This document shows, one piece after another, positions 11,390-24,500 of a DNA stretch of 64,000 nucleotides. Location of the stretch: NCBI GenBank assembly GCA_947095535.1, contig OX352773.1, positions 1,798,001 through 1,862,000 on the forward strand, read 5' to 3'. A program made the translations under genes and the position numbers. A model generated the notes under the pieces. It was not told the DNA's origin and searched no databases. It was given only the letters and a program-made list of their open reading frames with translations. The first letter of the stretch is position 1; each line of letters starts with the position of its first letter. The DNA comes from Poecilobothrus nobilitatus. Its lineage: Eukaryota; Arthropoda; Insecta; Diptera; Dolichopodidae.

Positions 11390-11717
11390 TAGGTAACAGC
11401 CGCAAAGGGCAGAAATACAAAATATTAAGTAATTCCACATCAGAAATGCCTCCTTAGTTGCCAGAATTACATTATTTTTTTTTTTTATTACGATGTGTAA
11501 ATAATATTGAAACACTTAATACGTGTGCAAATAATTTTGAAATTTTTGTTTTGTTTATAACTTTTTTGTTTTTCTTTTTTTGAATTGTTGAAAAAATAGT
11601 AAAAAATTTACAAATTAAATTTGAAATCAATTTGATAAAAATTTTAGAAGATATTTTGATTTTAGTTCATAGTTCCAACAAAGTTTGGTGATGTGTAAAT
11701 AATATTGAAACTGATTG

Positions 11718-11756
11718 TATGTAATATCTATGAATAATGCATATTAATATATACTA
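11718..11756 (-). mobile_element. Repeat family B, copy 2, remainder
   Basis: Short stretch after the Tc1-like right end that continues the interrupted B copy, ending where ctagcattcgcccgcc begins. Confidence 0.6.
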
Positions 11757-12312
11757 GCATTCGCCCGCCCCTCGAAATTCGAGGTGTTTTAATAAGCATT
11801 TGCAATTCACGCAATCAATAACGGGATTTTTAAAATTTACTCTATCAAATATGTTTTCTGAAAAGGATTTTGTATTATTATTCTTTTTTTTTACTTATAC
11901 ATTGAACTCGAAATTTGAGGTTGTTTGATAAATAACTGTGGTTAAACACAATTATCCGTAGCCAATATTTATAATTTTTTTAATTTATTCTAACTCTAAT
12001 TTTTTTAATTTACTCTAAGAATTTGGTAGCCCTCAAAAGGGCTTTATTTATATTTGATTTTAATTCTCCATTTTGAGTTAAAAACGAAATAAGCAATATT
12101 TTTTTATTTTATCAGAAAGAAACTATAATACAGTATATACAGTAAATACAATTTTCAATAATTAACGCCTTTATGAATTTAAAATTTCTTTTTTTGATAT
12201 TTTTTGTAAAAACACGATTATTATTATCTTTTAGAAGATGACCTTGATTTATTGAGTATTAGAAACTCAATATATACCTATTATATATGTATATATTATA
12301 AGAAGCCTAAGA
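11757..12312. other. Intronic DNA, no gene
   Basis: AT-rich. It begins with a palindromic CCTCGAAATTCGAGG at about 11771-11785. A similar ctcgaaatttgaggttg recurs near 11908, so this may be another repeat remnant. Confidence 0.5.
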
Positions 12313-13385
12313 TGGTAAATCATTGAGTAAAAGGGTTTTAAATGTCTATCAATACAGATTAAATATTATGATGATATTATGATATGTAAGAACTTTCGTT
12401 TAAAATATAAAAAAAAAACAAAAAAAAAAAAAAATAAAACAGAACTGAATCGAACTTGCAAAATCAAAAAGCAACTATTAACAACCCCACACTCTACCTC
12501 TGTACTAAATAGTCTAAACACTAAACTAAAATTGGAATGTTTATATTCAGTTATGTTTTGAAATTCCTACTCCTACCATACAACCAATATTTTAAAATTT
12601 TTAATCGAAAAGAAAAATCAAGAGCGTCTTTTTTTAATATCTATAATATAGGTATAGATTATGTACTTTAAATATATACTTTACATGGGTTTTTTATAAA
12701 AATGGAAAATTATTAATGAAAATCAGAAAATTTTTGGAAAAATATTAATTTTGTAAGATGGCTGTACTGAATATTTATCATTTAAAAAGAAAAAAATGAA
12801 AGTTGGTTCGTAAATCATTGAGTAAAAGGGTTTTAAATGTCTGTCATTTACAGATTAAATATTATGATATGTAAGAATTTATTTCGTATAAAATATTAGA
12901 AATAAAAAAATAAAAAAAATAGAATAGAATCGAACTTGCAAACTAAAGACTTCTAAAGTTTAAGAAGCGGCCACTCTACCACTGCACCAAACTCCCCACT
13001 GAAGTTTCGACGTTTATATTCAATTATATTGTGAAATTTCTATTTCCCACCATGCAAACTATATTTTAAAATTTTTTTTATGTTTTTAGAAAAAAAACAA
13101 AAAGCAAAAACAACAAAAGAAAATTTAAAATTCAACGGAATAAAAGAGCGTCGTTTTTGAATATGTATATTATAGGTATAGATTATGTACTTTAAATATA
13201 TACTTTACATGGGTTTTTTATAAAAATGGAAAATTATTAATGAAAATCAGAAAATTTTGGAAAAATATTAATTTTGTAAGATGGCTGTACTGAATATTTA
13301 TCATTCAAAAAAAAATTAAAGTTGGTTGGTAAATATTGAGTAAAAGGGTTTTAAATATCTATCATTTACAGATTAAATATTATGA
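12313..13385. repeat. Tandem duplication, two units of about 0.5 kb plus a partial third
   Basis: Units start near 12313, 12806 and 13325 with cattgagtaaaagggtttt. They share ggtatagattatgtacttt, acatgggttttttataaaa and aagatggctgtactgaat. Both full units contain a minus-strand tRNA-like SINE head. The third copy stops after about 60 bases where family B begins. Confidence 0.85.
12920..13010 (-). mobile_element. tRNA-like SINE head (SINE3), unit 2
   Basis: The minus strand shows an A box TTGGTGCAGTGGTAGAGTGG and a B box AAGTTCGATTCT about 45 bases later. The degraded sister in unit 1 is at about 12436-12530. The arm between the boxes is longer than in a normal tRNA, which favours a SINE. Confidence 0.6.
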
Positions 13386-13700
13386 TTTGGTATTGTGTAA
13401 TAATTTTAGTAATATACAATTGCCGCTTAGTGTTAAATAGTTCTAGGTATGTATATCATATTTGGAAAAGTTTTGGATTGATAATCGTTAGGTGGAAGAT
13501 TAGAATCTGCTTTTGAAGAATGTAAAAAGTTATAGTTTGATATATAGATTTTTATACATACATAGATAGTTTGATACATGATACAAACCATAGTTCTAGA
13601 AGTTATAAAATTCACCCAAATTATTTTAAAATACTAAAAAAATCAAATAATAATATTAAACAGAGTGACTGACTATAAACATACCAACGCGTCCGTACGT
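13386..13700 (-). mobile_element. Repeat family B, copy 3 (reverse end fragment)
   Basis: Reverse-strand B end: tttgccgcttag-like text, ggattgataatcgttaggtg, ccatagttctagaa and aacataccaacgcgtccgta. The terminal hairpin is lost. Abuts a forward B fragment. Confidence 0.7.
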
Positions 13701-13719
13701 ATGTGGGTCACGGGTCATT

Positions 13720-14384
13720 CACTATAATTGTTTTTATAAATAAACAAAATACGCACAACAGTATACGCAAATATATGTATATCTACAGTATTAGTATATA
13801 TATGACATACAAATTCAAATTACATACAGATGACTCAATAATATAATTACATGTATCTATACATAATATGTACAATACGTTAATAATATGCATTTACATA
13901 CACTAATAGCATAATATAAATAAGTTTTTTACGCAACCGTTGTATTTTTTATTTACTTAATTTTTTTCTATTACTCATCAAATCATCCTCAACAATTTTT
14001 ATTATTGATAAATGGAAAAGCACAAAGAAAACAAAAAAATTGATATAAATTTTCGTTATTCAGAAATTTTGTATGAAAAATTAAAATATTTGTATAAAAA
14101 ATGTGGAGATGAAAAAGTTAGTTGTTCGAGCGAAATTTTGGTGGAATCTTAACCAAAAAAATTAGAATCTACAAATTGAGCTACAAATATTTTGTGTTAA
14201 TTTCAATATTCTAGCTTTCGTAGTTTTTGAGTTAGCGTGCTGACTGACGGACGGAAAAGCTTAATCAACTCCGAATTTGATTTTGATCCGATCCATACCT
14301 TTAAAGGTATATCTAGCTTGCTTATTTCGAGGTGTTACAAACAGAGTAGTAATTTTATTGTACCCGAGACTTACCGTACGGATA
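13720..14384 (+). mobile_element. Repeat family B, copy 4 (forward right half)
   Basis: Matches the B body (atcatcctcaacaattttta, gttagttgttcgagc, caatattctagctttcgtag). The core gctgactgacggacgg and a degraded end (taccgtacggatata at about 14370-14384) follow. Confidence 0.75.
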
Positions 14385-14389
14385 TAACA

Positions 14390-14650
14390 ACTGTAAAAGC
14401 GGGATTAACTCAAACAGGATTACGGGCCATACCCTATAGAACTTGTTGTATAATAATTTATATATGGATATAGCTTTTTCGAATTTTGTGGGGCTCCGTA
14501 ACGGCTGGGGTAACAAAAAAAAAGTTGTTCAATAAAATTAAAATTTTTGTAATATCTATCATTAGTTAAAATTGCATGGCTCTAGTTCAAACGATGCAGA
14601 ACTTTTGAAAAATGTTTATTTACAATTCACAATTGATACGAAATTGTTAA
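14390..14650 (+). mobile_element. Repeat family B, internal fragment
   Basis: Contains atagaacttgttgtataat, ggggctccgtaacggctggg and atctatcattagttaaaatt, matching B positions around 19645-19790. It lies after a B right end, so it is a separate rearranged piece. Confidence 0.6.
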
Positions 14651-15691
14651 AATTAAGTATAAAAAAAATTTTATCTAGCATTTTAAGTTAAAATAAAAGT
14701 TTTAAAAGTTAACTACAGTTTATATACTTTTTGAAAAATTATTTTTTGGTTTACCACAGACATAAAATAATGTATTCTATAATATGTGGAACATATAAAA
14801 TAAGAATAATTGAGTTAGTTATCTTTCAAAAGAAATTATTTAAATTTTATTTATACTTTTTGCCTAAAAAAAGGAATAATAATCTCAAAATGAAAAATTT
14901 ACCATAAAAGAAGATTCATAAAAAATGTAGACGTTTAAAATAGAAATCTCACAACGGTTCACTTTATTCAGATTTTAAATTTTTTACTTTATTTTGTTCT
15001 GGTTTTTTTTTTTTAAACAATTTTATCAAAATCATTTTTCAGTACTGAAATTTAAGAACTGAAGAGAAACCGCCTTCTTTAGTACAATTTACAAATTCTT
15101 TGCTTAGTTTTTTTTCGCCATTTTCATAAACAAAAAAAAAAAAGAAAAATTAATCAAATATAAAAATGATTGTTGTCCGGGATGAAAAATATATTATAGA
15201 AAGATTGAGATTAATTTTTCATTGGATTTTCTTTTTACATTTTATTTTGTTTTCTTCTTTTTTAGAATTTTATAAATTACACAACATTGTAAGAAGAGGC
15301 TAGAAAATTCATTTTGCAAGTAATATAATTTAATATATTTTAGTTCTTTTTCAGCATTATTTTAATGTATTTATCATATATTTATATAATAATAGTTAGT
15401 CTCTTTTATACTTTATTTTATAAAAGATACAAAAATAAAGTTAAACAATACGGGAAATGAAAATTTAAATGATGAAAAATTTAACATTTACAATAAAATG
15501 TGATGAAAAATTCAATAAATTACTTTTCACAACAAAAAAAACAGTCAAAAAATTGTAGAATGAGTTTAATGGGATTTATGTTGTATATAATATATTCTAA
15601 TTGAATATATTCATTATAATACATATTCTTATATACAAGAAAGAAAAACAATATGATTTTTCATTTTAGGACATTTTTAACCAAAAAAATA
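14651..15691. other. AT-rich intronic DNA, nothing recognised
   Basis: Homopolymer-rich sequence. No repeat end, coding signal or RNA gene seen. Confidence 0.6.
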
Positions 15692-17284
15692 CGAGGGAGA
15701 CTACAGTTGGCTTTGTCAACTCTTAGATACCCGTACGAACCCATTAGTATGTTCATAGTCTGTCGCTCTGCTTATAATATTATTTTTTTAATTTTTCAGT
15801 ATTTTAAAATAATTTGGCTGAATTTTATAATTTCTAGAACTATGGGTTGCACTTATATTCACACTATATTTTTATACATTCTTCAAAAGCAGATTCTAAC
15901 CTTCCACCTAACGATTATGAATCCAAAACCTTTCCAAATATGATATACCTACTACTCTTTCATACTAAGTGGCAAATGTATGTATATTCATTTATACTAA
16001 ACTTGCTAAAAAATACGAAATATATTAATATGCATATGTATTCATATATGTGTATATTATTATTTATCGCCACCATTGCATTATTTCTTTAAAAATATTT
16101 CATTCATGGAATAATTTCTTATAAATACTACAAAATACGTATATACGTCGCTATATATATATATATATATATATATATCAATATTTTGATTATCCATCAT
16201 TCATTCATCATTGACATATACGATATGTGAATAAACATGATATTATAATATAAGTATGTATCAATGTCATAATATAAGTATTTATCAATGTCATATAAAA
16301 ATAAATTCTTCAAGCAACCATTATATTTTTTGTTTATTTAAATTTCTGTACTACGCATCATCCTCAACAAATTTAAAATATTGAGTACAAAAACAAAAAA
16401 AATTTAAAATTGTTATAAAAATTTGTTAGAAAAATTGGAAAGAATCAAGTCACACTTTCGTCAATTTTAAGGTACTCCTATTTTATTAAGAAAAGTTGTT
16501 AATAGAAATAAAAATATAATGTTGCAGCTTTAATTTTTGTATTATATTTCAAAAAAATTTGGACAGATGTTTAAGTTGCAGGTGTTTAAAAATAGTGAAT
16601 TTTCAGTTTTTGACCCCTTACAGCTCCTATACCGAGCGCGATACAAAAATATTTTCTGAAATGACTCATACATATTTATTTTCAAAGATCTAACTCCTCT
16701 CAAAATTTTAAGTTTCTACCTTATACAGTTTAGATGATAGAAGGGTTAAAGAATTTTGCAATAATTCAGTTTTGCATAACGATAAATAAAGGCACCATAT
16801 GGCACAAATATATGTTTATTATATAAATATATTGTAAATTATGTAGTTCCGTAACGGGTGGGGCTACAGAAAAATGTTGTCCCATAAAATTAATTTTTTT
16901 AGGATATCTACCCGCATTTAAAATTTCACGGCTCTACTTCGAATGATGTAGAAATTTTGGAAAATTTGTATGAAAAACGTGTAGGGATCAAAGATCAAAA
17001 AGTTAGTTGTTCGAGAGCTACCGGAAATTTTGGTCGGATCCCGACAAAAAAAAATCTATTAAAATCTAACCTACAAATTGATCCAAAACTATTTTGTGTT
17101 AATTTCAATACTCTAGCTTTCTTACTTTGTGAGTTATCGCGCTAACGGACGGATGGACGAAGAAAGCTTAATCGAATCAAAATTTGATTCTGATCCGATC
17201 CATACCTTTGAAGGTATATCTAGTTTACTTATTTCGAGGTGTTACAAACGGAGGAGTAATTTTATAATATCTGATACTATGTAA
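15692..17284 (+). mobile_element. Repeat family B, near full-length copy 5
   Basis: Starts cgagggagactacagttgg with the hairpin arms and subTIR ATACCCGTACGA. It runs through the shared body, including an (AT)n tract at 16144-16178 and a (GGAC)-type core at about 17145-17160, and ends in a decayed right subTIR (atctgatactatg). Confidence 0.8.
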
Positions 17285-17623
17285 AAAAGCATACTGTTAT
17301 AAAAAAGCAAAACCAAAATGGAGTTTAAAAACAATAAATACTAAAATAAATTTTTGTAACCGAATAATTTTCATAACAATCACAATAATGGCAGTAATAG
17401 TGATTAAGATAATGAAGATATTGACACTGATTAAATAATAATAATGATTACTACGCAAAGTGTGCTAATTTCAACATAAACCAAAAAAATTTCTTTTAAA
17501 TTTAAATTTGACTTAATTTTCTAATTTTCTTTTTTTGCTAATTAATTAAGGCTATCCATATTTAACTTAATTTTACAAAGTTTATAGCAATTTTCCAACC
17601 GAATTATAAATCTTAATTTAGGA

Positions 17624-17900
17624 ACGACGAAGAATACAGTTGCCTTTGTCAACACTTAGATAGCCGAATGAACCCATTAGTATAATCATAGTCTGCCACT
17701 CTACTTATAATATTATTTTTTTAATTTTTCGGTATTTTTAAAATAATCTGCATGAGTTTTATAATTTCTATAGAACTATGGTTTGTACATATATATAGTT
17801 ATATAGATATAGCGGCGTATTTGTATACATACATTTTATTGAAGTTATAAGATATTATTTTATGAATAAAATATTTTTAGAGAAGAGATATTATAATAAT
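17624..17900 (+). mobile_element. Repeat family B, copy 6, truncated
   Basis: Starts cgacgaagaatacagttgcc and keeps the first few hundred bases of B. It breaks into gaataaaatatttttagagaag and then unrelated DNA with the palindrome AGGGGCCCCT near 17905. Confidence 0.7.
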
Positions 17901-18528
17901 ACTAGGGGCCCCTGTTATTATGTAGTCAAGTTCCATGTTGAATCCTAATTCATATAATAGACAGTTGCAGTTTAGAAAAATAGAATTTATGGAAAAAATA
18001 CAATCCGTAAAAAATCAGAAAGCAAAACCAAAGTCGTCAAAACACTAACAGAATTAAATTGCATAAAGAGCCTTTAGTTGGTGTACGTATATTTAGAATA
18101 CTTTGTATTGTGAGTGAGGACTATTATGTCTATTTATTTATCGAGTTCGAAATAAATGTTTTAAAGGTACGTAGGGAAAACAGAATAGGTGACCGTAAAA
18201 CATTCGTAAAATGCACAAACAAAGTTTGGAGCAAAATTCAGCTAATTTTTTTTATAGACCACGTTGTCTGTAACAATATTGCCGTTGTTCGTTTTACCTT
18301 GCCCTAATGTCCGTATATTTGGCGTACAATCCTTGATTAAGATTGTACATGGTACAGAGGGCAAGAAGATCGTACAAATATTACCACAATTGTACAAACG
18401 GTAACCCTGCATAAAATTGACATACAAAATATTTAAAAATAAAAAATTATTCAAATATAATTTTGGTTGTAAGAACTACTGTATACTAAAATTTAAGTAC
18501 TTATATGAGAAGAAATTGAATTCAAAAA
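17901..18528. other. Intronic DNA with a nested hairpin
   Basis: No gene recognised. At about 18298-18366 outer arms CTTGCCCT/AGGGCAAG enclose inner arms GTACAATC/GATTGTAC (loop of 9). Frames crossing it have no family motif. Confidence 0.4.
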
Positions 18529-20122
18529 CGAGGAAGAATACAGTTGACTTTGTCAACTCTTAGATACCCGTACGAACCGTTAGTATGTTCACAGTCACTC
18601 TGCCTACAATATTATTTTTTTAATATTTTAGTATTTTAAAATAATTTGGGTGAATTTTATAATTTCTAGAACTTATGGGTTGTATATGTATTCAAACTAT
18701 ATGTTTATATGTACATTCTTCTAAAGCAGATTCTAACCTTCCACATAACGATTATCAATCCAAAACTTTTTCAAATATTCTATAGTAACATTTAATACCA
18801 CTAAGCGGTAAATGTATATTAAATTTACTTAGTACAAAATAGTAAATATAATTTTAAATATTATATTATATTATATTTAAATATTCCATTGACAGAATAA
18901 TTTCTTATAAGTACAATAAAATACATATATGTATGTAAATACGGCGCTATATAATATACATATATACTCTTATCATTCATTCACTAGTGACATATACGAT
19001 ATGTAAATAAACATGATATTATATAAGTATGTATATATATCAATATCATATAAATAATAATAAAAATTCTTCAAGCAACCGTTATGTTGTTTATTTATTT
19101 ACATTTTTATGTACTACGCATTATATCCTCAACAATTTCAAATTATCGAGTAAAACAAAATGGAAAAAATTCGTTTTAAAGAAATTTGTTCGAAAATTTG
19201 AAAAAAATCAACTAACACTTTCGTCAATTATAAAGTAACCCTATATTATTAAAAAAAGTTGTTAACAGAAATAAGAGTATAATGTTGAAGCTTCAATTTT
19301 TGTGTATTACTTCAAAAAAATTTTAACAGGTGTTCAAGTTACAGGTGTTTAAAAATAGAAAATTTTCAGTTTTTGACGCCTTACAGCTCCTAAACGGGGG
19401 GTGATACAAAAAAAATTTCTGAAATGACTCATACTTATTTTCAAAGATCTAACTTCTGTCAAAATTTTAAGTTTCCAACTTTAACCGTTTAGAAGATGGA
19501 AGGGTTAAAGAATTTTGCAAAATTTTAGTTTCGCATAACGGTAAATTAAGACACCGTATACCAAAAATATATATTAATTGTATATATACTTTTAAAGCTA
19601 ATGAAAATAGTAATCGTTTGGCTTTTTCAAAATGAAGATATACCTTATACAACTTGTGCTATAACAATTTAAATATAGAGCTTTTTTGAACCTTTGGGGA
19701 GCTGTAGCTCCGTAACGGGTGGGGCTACAAAAAAAAGTTATTAAAAATAAAATTAATATTTTTGTGAGATCTATCAGTAGTTAAAATTTCATAGCTCTAT
19801 TGCAAAAAAAATGTGGGGATCTAAAAGTTAGGTGTTCGAGAGCTACCTTAAGGCTTGGTCCAAACTCAACCAAAAAAAATAGGGAACCTACAAATTACTC
19901 CCAAAATATTTTGTGTAAATTTCAAGATTCTAGCTTTCTTAGTTTTTGAGTTAGCGTGCTGACGGACGGACGGACGGACGGACGGACGGACATGGCTCAA
20001 AAGTCTTAGAATTTTTTTCTGATCCGATCCATACCTTTGAAGGTATATCTAGCTCGCTTATTTCGAGGTGTTACAAACGGAGGAGTAATTTTATTATACC
20101 CGATCCTATCGTACGGGTATAA
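18529..20122 (+). mobile_element. Repeat family B, reference full-length copy 7
   Basis: About 1.6 kb. Left end CGAGGAAGAATACAG, a perfect hairpin AGTTGAC-TTT-GTCAACT at 18542-18558, subTIR ATACCCGTACGA at 18564-18575, and the exact inverse TCGTACGGGTAT at 20109-20120. (GGAC)n lies at about 19964-19990, some 130-155 bp from the right end. The body shares phrases with family D (ggtgtttaaaaatag, cataacggtaaat, gctccgtaacgggtgggg). No protein is encoded, so it is non-autonomous. Layout suggests a Helentron-associated (HINE/DINE-1-like) element. Confidence 0.82.
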
Positions 20123-20749
20123 AGAATACAATTAGAAAAGTTTTCTATAATCGAAAAGTTTTCTACAAACAGCCACACATAAATGCAACAATTTAATAGA
20201 AAAGTACAAAACCAAAACAATTATATATTTGAATTTTAAAAAAACTCTGCCCGCTGATCATACATAAATACTTAAATACATATTGATTATTAATATCAGA
20301 TCAATATCATTCATCATTCATCATTATTTAAAATTTCAATACATATTGTGATAAATGATGATTTCTATCAATTTTTAAATTTTTTTCTTTATACATGCAT
20401 AAGTTAAAGTACATACTACATTTCTTACATATAGCCAAAGAATAGTTGAGCCGTTGAGGTTGAGTCGACTTAACTCTGAATTTTAAAGAGAGTAAGTGAG
20501 AATGCCTCTTATAATTTTGTGTTTTTTGTTATTCTGTTGTGTACGTTTTGTTACTACTACCGACTATCGTAGGTACCATACTACTGTAATGTAAATATGA
20601 AATGTGTTGTTTTTTATGTTTTATTATTAATATTACGTATGGGTTTTATAGTAGAAAAATCGTAAAATATATGTAGTTACTGATGTTCAAAGCTTGAAAC
20701 GGAATTCATAATACGTAGTGTGTGGCTGAAAACTACTAAATTATAATTA
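20123..20749. other. Intronic DNA, nothing recognised
   Basis: AT-rich with a somewhat less AT-rich patch at 20440-20600. No coding or repeat family match seen. Confidence 0.5.
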
Positions 20750-21139
20750 TAGATAATATGTAAATATATGCATGAATACATATGCATATTAATATATGTA
20801 CATATATTTGGTATTTTGTAGTAAGTTTAGTATAAATTAATATACATTTGCCGCTTAGTATTAAATTGTACTAGGTACCTATAACATATTTGGAAAAGTT
20901 TTGGATTGATAATCGTTAGGTGGAAGGTTAGAATCTGCTTTTAAAGAATGTATAAACATATACATACTTTGAATATATGTAAAAACCATAGTTCTAGAAA
21001 TTATAAAACTCATCCAAATTAATTTAAAATACAGAAAAATTAAAAAAATAATATAATAAGCAGAGTGGCGGACCATGAACATACTAACAGGTTAGTACGG
21101 GTATCTAAGAGTTGCCAAAAGCAACTGTATTCTTCCTCG
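20750..21139 (-). mobile_element. Repeat family B, copy 8 (reverse, left-end fragment)
   Basis: Reads into aacatactaacaggttagta, cgggtatctaagagttg and ends cttcctcg at 21139, the inverse of the B left end with its hairpin. Confidence 0.8.
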
Positions 21140-21545
21140 TTTTTTTATAAAAACACTTACTCCACCGGCTGAATAGGTTTCATTAGTATTAACATAAAAT
21201 TATATACCTACTTAATATTTATGTACTCTTTACCAAGAATTATTTTTGGAAATGTGTTTTTTTTTAAAACCCTTGGTTTTTTCATTACTTATTCTTCTTT
21301 TGTCTGTTTCACTTCTGTAAGGAGCATAGGACTTGCTCTAAATATGTACACTTCTAAACATTATACTTCTAAACAAAAAGTTTTCTAACTTCTAAACAAC
21401 ATTTTTAAAAAACAACATTAATAAAAAAAAATTTTAAAAATCAACATTAAATGTTGTTTAATAAACAACATTTAATAAACAAAGCACGTCTAAATATTAT
21501 ACTAATGAAAATTCATACAAAATACAAAATATTTCTAATGATAAC

Positions 21546-24500
21546 TTGACTTTTCCTACAACTATAAGGCATGGAAATAGATTTCCAAGCTTTAGTAGTA
21601 ATAATAACAATACTCACACTACTTTCAGAAATAGTTTACCTAATGTCACAGGTACTAAAAGCAAGCCCAATAATTACACTAAATCGGTACAAAGTTATCA
21701 GAGTTTTACTCAAGGGGATACTCTTGTACCAGCAAGTTTTTTTGACTCCCTTGAACCGCTTTCTGTTCGCTTAACTAAGCAATTTGCATCTGATACGGAT
21801 AGTAACTTTGTTCTTTCTCGCTTACGTGATCACCGTGTGTATGAAAACGTAAAACTCTATCTTGCATACTTGCATAATCAAAGTGATCATGTTTGCATTG
21901 ATGGCAAAACACTAATGAACACAAAGATTCTTATCCAGACTTACCTTCAAGCTACAATGAGTTGTTTTATCTTTTCTTGAATTTTCGCAAAACATTAAAT
22001 ATATCAAAATAGGAAGTTAGTACGAATTTAGATTCTTACCGCTCTCATATTTCGAATAAAAGAATGGAATACATGCAAAGAACTAGAGAAACCCATAATA
22101 AGTTTTTTCGATCCGTATCCTAGTTTATTAAAAGTAATTGAATCTTTTAAAATAGAAAGCAATAATCATAACAACATATTGAATTTTTCAACATCTAATA
22201 CTAACTCTTGCAATACTCTTAAAATGTTCTATCACAATTGTAGTGGTATGAGAGGTAAACTTAATAAATTATATGTTGATACAAATTCTTGTGATTTTAG
22301 TGTTTTAGCTATCACTGAAACTTGGCTTAATGATTCTTTCACAAATGAAGAAATACTGAATAGTAGTTGGTCAGTTTATAGGAATGATCGTGATTATTTA
22401 TCTACAAATTGCTCAAGGGGGGGAGCGTGTTATTTGCTGTTAAAAGCAACTTGACTAGTACACATATTGTTGACTATACAACATGTAATTTGTTCGAACA
22501 TCTATTCGTCAAAGTAAACTTAGGTACCAATTACTTATACCTTGGTATTGTATATTTTTCTCCAAACTCTAACAATTCCTCGTATTTTGAATGTTACGAC
22601 ATATGTAATAAATAATATAATAGCTAATATGAACGAGGATGATTCTATTTTTATATTAGGCGATTTTAATCGTCCAGCTATATCTTTTAACATAGACGAC
22701 TCTGACAATTTGTTAATACCAATCAATTTTCTTGACGAAATCGATTTCGATCTTATTAATGCTTTTTATGATAACGATTTACAACAAATTATCAGATATC
22801 CTAACAATAAAACGAAATGGCTAGATCTTGCATATGCATTAAAAAATATGAGAGAGTGGAGGTAAAACTCGCAAATGATGCAGATAATGTTTTTACTAAC
22901 ACCACTCACCATATCGCAATCATTTTTGAGTTTTCCACCTCTAGCCCTAACTTTTCCAAATCATCATACAATTCAATTTTATATGATTTTCAAAACGCCG
23001 ACTTTCAAAGCATAAATAATGCTTTATCATTAATCAATTGGGTCGATCTTTTATCTATGCAGGATACCAACTCATCTATCTCTATTCTTTACTTAAAGAT
23101 TTTTGAAACAATTAAGGCTTTTGCTCCAAAAATCCGTAAAAGAGATAGAAACACTGAACGTTGGTTAAATGGAGATCTAAGGACTTTGCGAAATCAACGC
23201 AATAAATTGCATAAAAAAACTTAAACACACAACTGATCTTAACAATAATTTAACAAATAAGTACAACCATTTGGCCTTAGAATTTAAACAGAAGGCTAAT
23301 TTAGCTTATGAAAATTATGTCAAAAATATTGGAAATAAAGTAATTACTGATCCCAAAAAATTCTTTGACTTCGATAATACAAAGCGTAAAACATTTGGTT
23401 ATCCAAATGCTATGTCTAGGGATAATACTTTTGCCTCTTGCCCAATTGACATTAGTAATTTCTTTGCTGACAATTTTCAAAAAGTTTATCGTTATTACCT
23501 TTTAGTAATAACGATTCTTTAATTCTCAATTCATTAAATAACTCAAACTTATTGATTTCTGACTTGAATCTTTCCGAAAGTGACATTCTCGACGCAATTA
23601 TGAGTCTTGCTGGTCCAGATTTGATACCTCCAATTTTTTTCTATAATTGTGCTGTTTACTTAACTTTTCCTTTATATTTTATCTTTAATAAGTCACTTTC
23701 GTCAGGTACTTTTCCAGACGCAGGGATATCGTCTTTTCTTACCCCTATTCACAAAAAAGGAGATAGAGCATCTGTTGAAAACTACCGTGGTATAGCAATT
23801 TTATCAACTTTACCTAAATTGTTTGAAAAAATTGTTGTTGGTAAAATTGTACCAATTATAAACACAAAACTTAACGAACAACAGCATGGATTCAGAAAAG
23901 GTCGTTCTACCACCACATTTTGATATACACATCCGAAATTCTGAATCAAACGGAAAATGGGTAGCAAGTTGATGCATTCCACACAGACTTCAGTAAAGCT
24001 TTTGATCGTATTGATCACAACATCGTAATAAAAAAACTTGCTACTTTTGTCACATCCGGTTCATTTCTCATTTGACTCCACTCTCACCTTACAGAAAGAA
24101 CTCAATTTGTTAAATTCCAAGGTATATTATCTAACAAAATCGATGACACTTCAGGTGTACCTCAGGGTAGCCATTTAGGTCCCCTTTTGTTCAATATATT
24201 TATTTCCGATCTCTCCGACAATCTAGGTTATATACCACACATTGTATTTGCAGATGACTTAAAAATCTATCAAGTAATTAAAGATCTGATATAATACTTT
24301 TGTAATCAAAACTTAATACTTTACATGAATGGTGCTCATCGAACAAATTAGAATTAAATATACAGAAATGCAAGCCCATAAGTTTTACACGTAAAAGATC
24401 TTCCATCCTTTACGACTATACCTTACCCAAGAAAGGGTATACAGTATTACTGATCTTTGAATCCTTCTTGACGATAAACTCAGTTTTACCCTACACTATG

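Larger units (their letters stand above)
9269..11717 (+). mobile_element. Tc1-like transposon with long IR/DR-type ends
   Basis: Inverted repeats of about 260 bp bound the element, flanked by TA on both sides. Each arm carries the motif TTTCAATATTATTTACACA twice, outermost and near the inner edge (9275-9295 and 9491-9512 on the left; 11491-11512 and 11690-11711 reversed on the right). This double-site layout is the IR/DR arrangement known from some Tc1/mariner elements. It is inserted in family B and is itself interrupted by family A at 9792-10570. The transposase is broken. Confidence 0.88.

Noticed and set aside
18059..18307. 82-residue frame in intronic DNA
   Set aside because: No family motif or splice context, overlapping a hairpin on unremarkable sequence.
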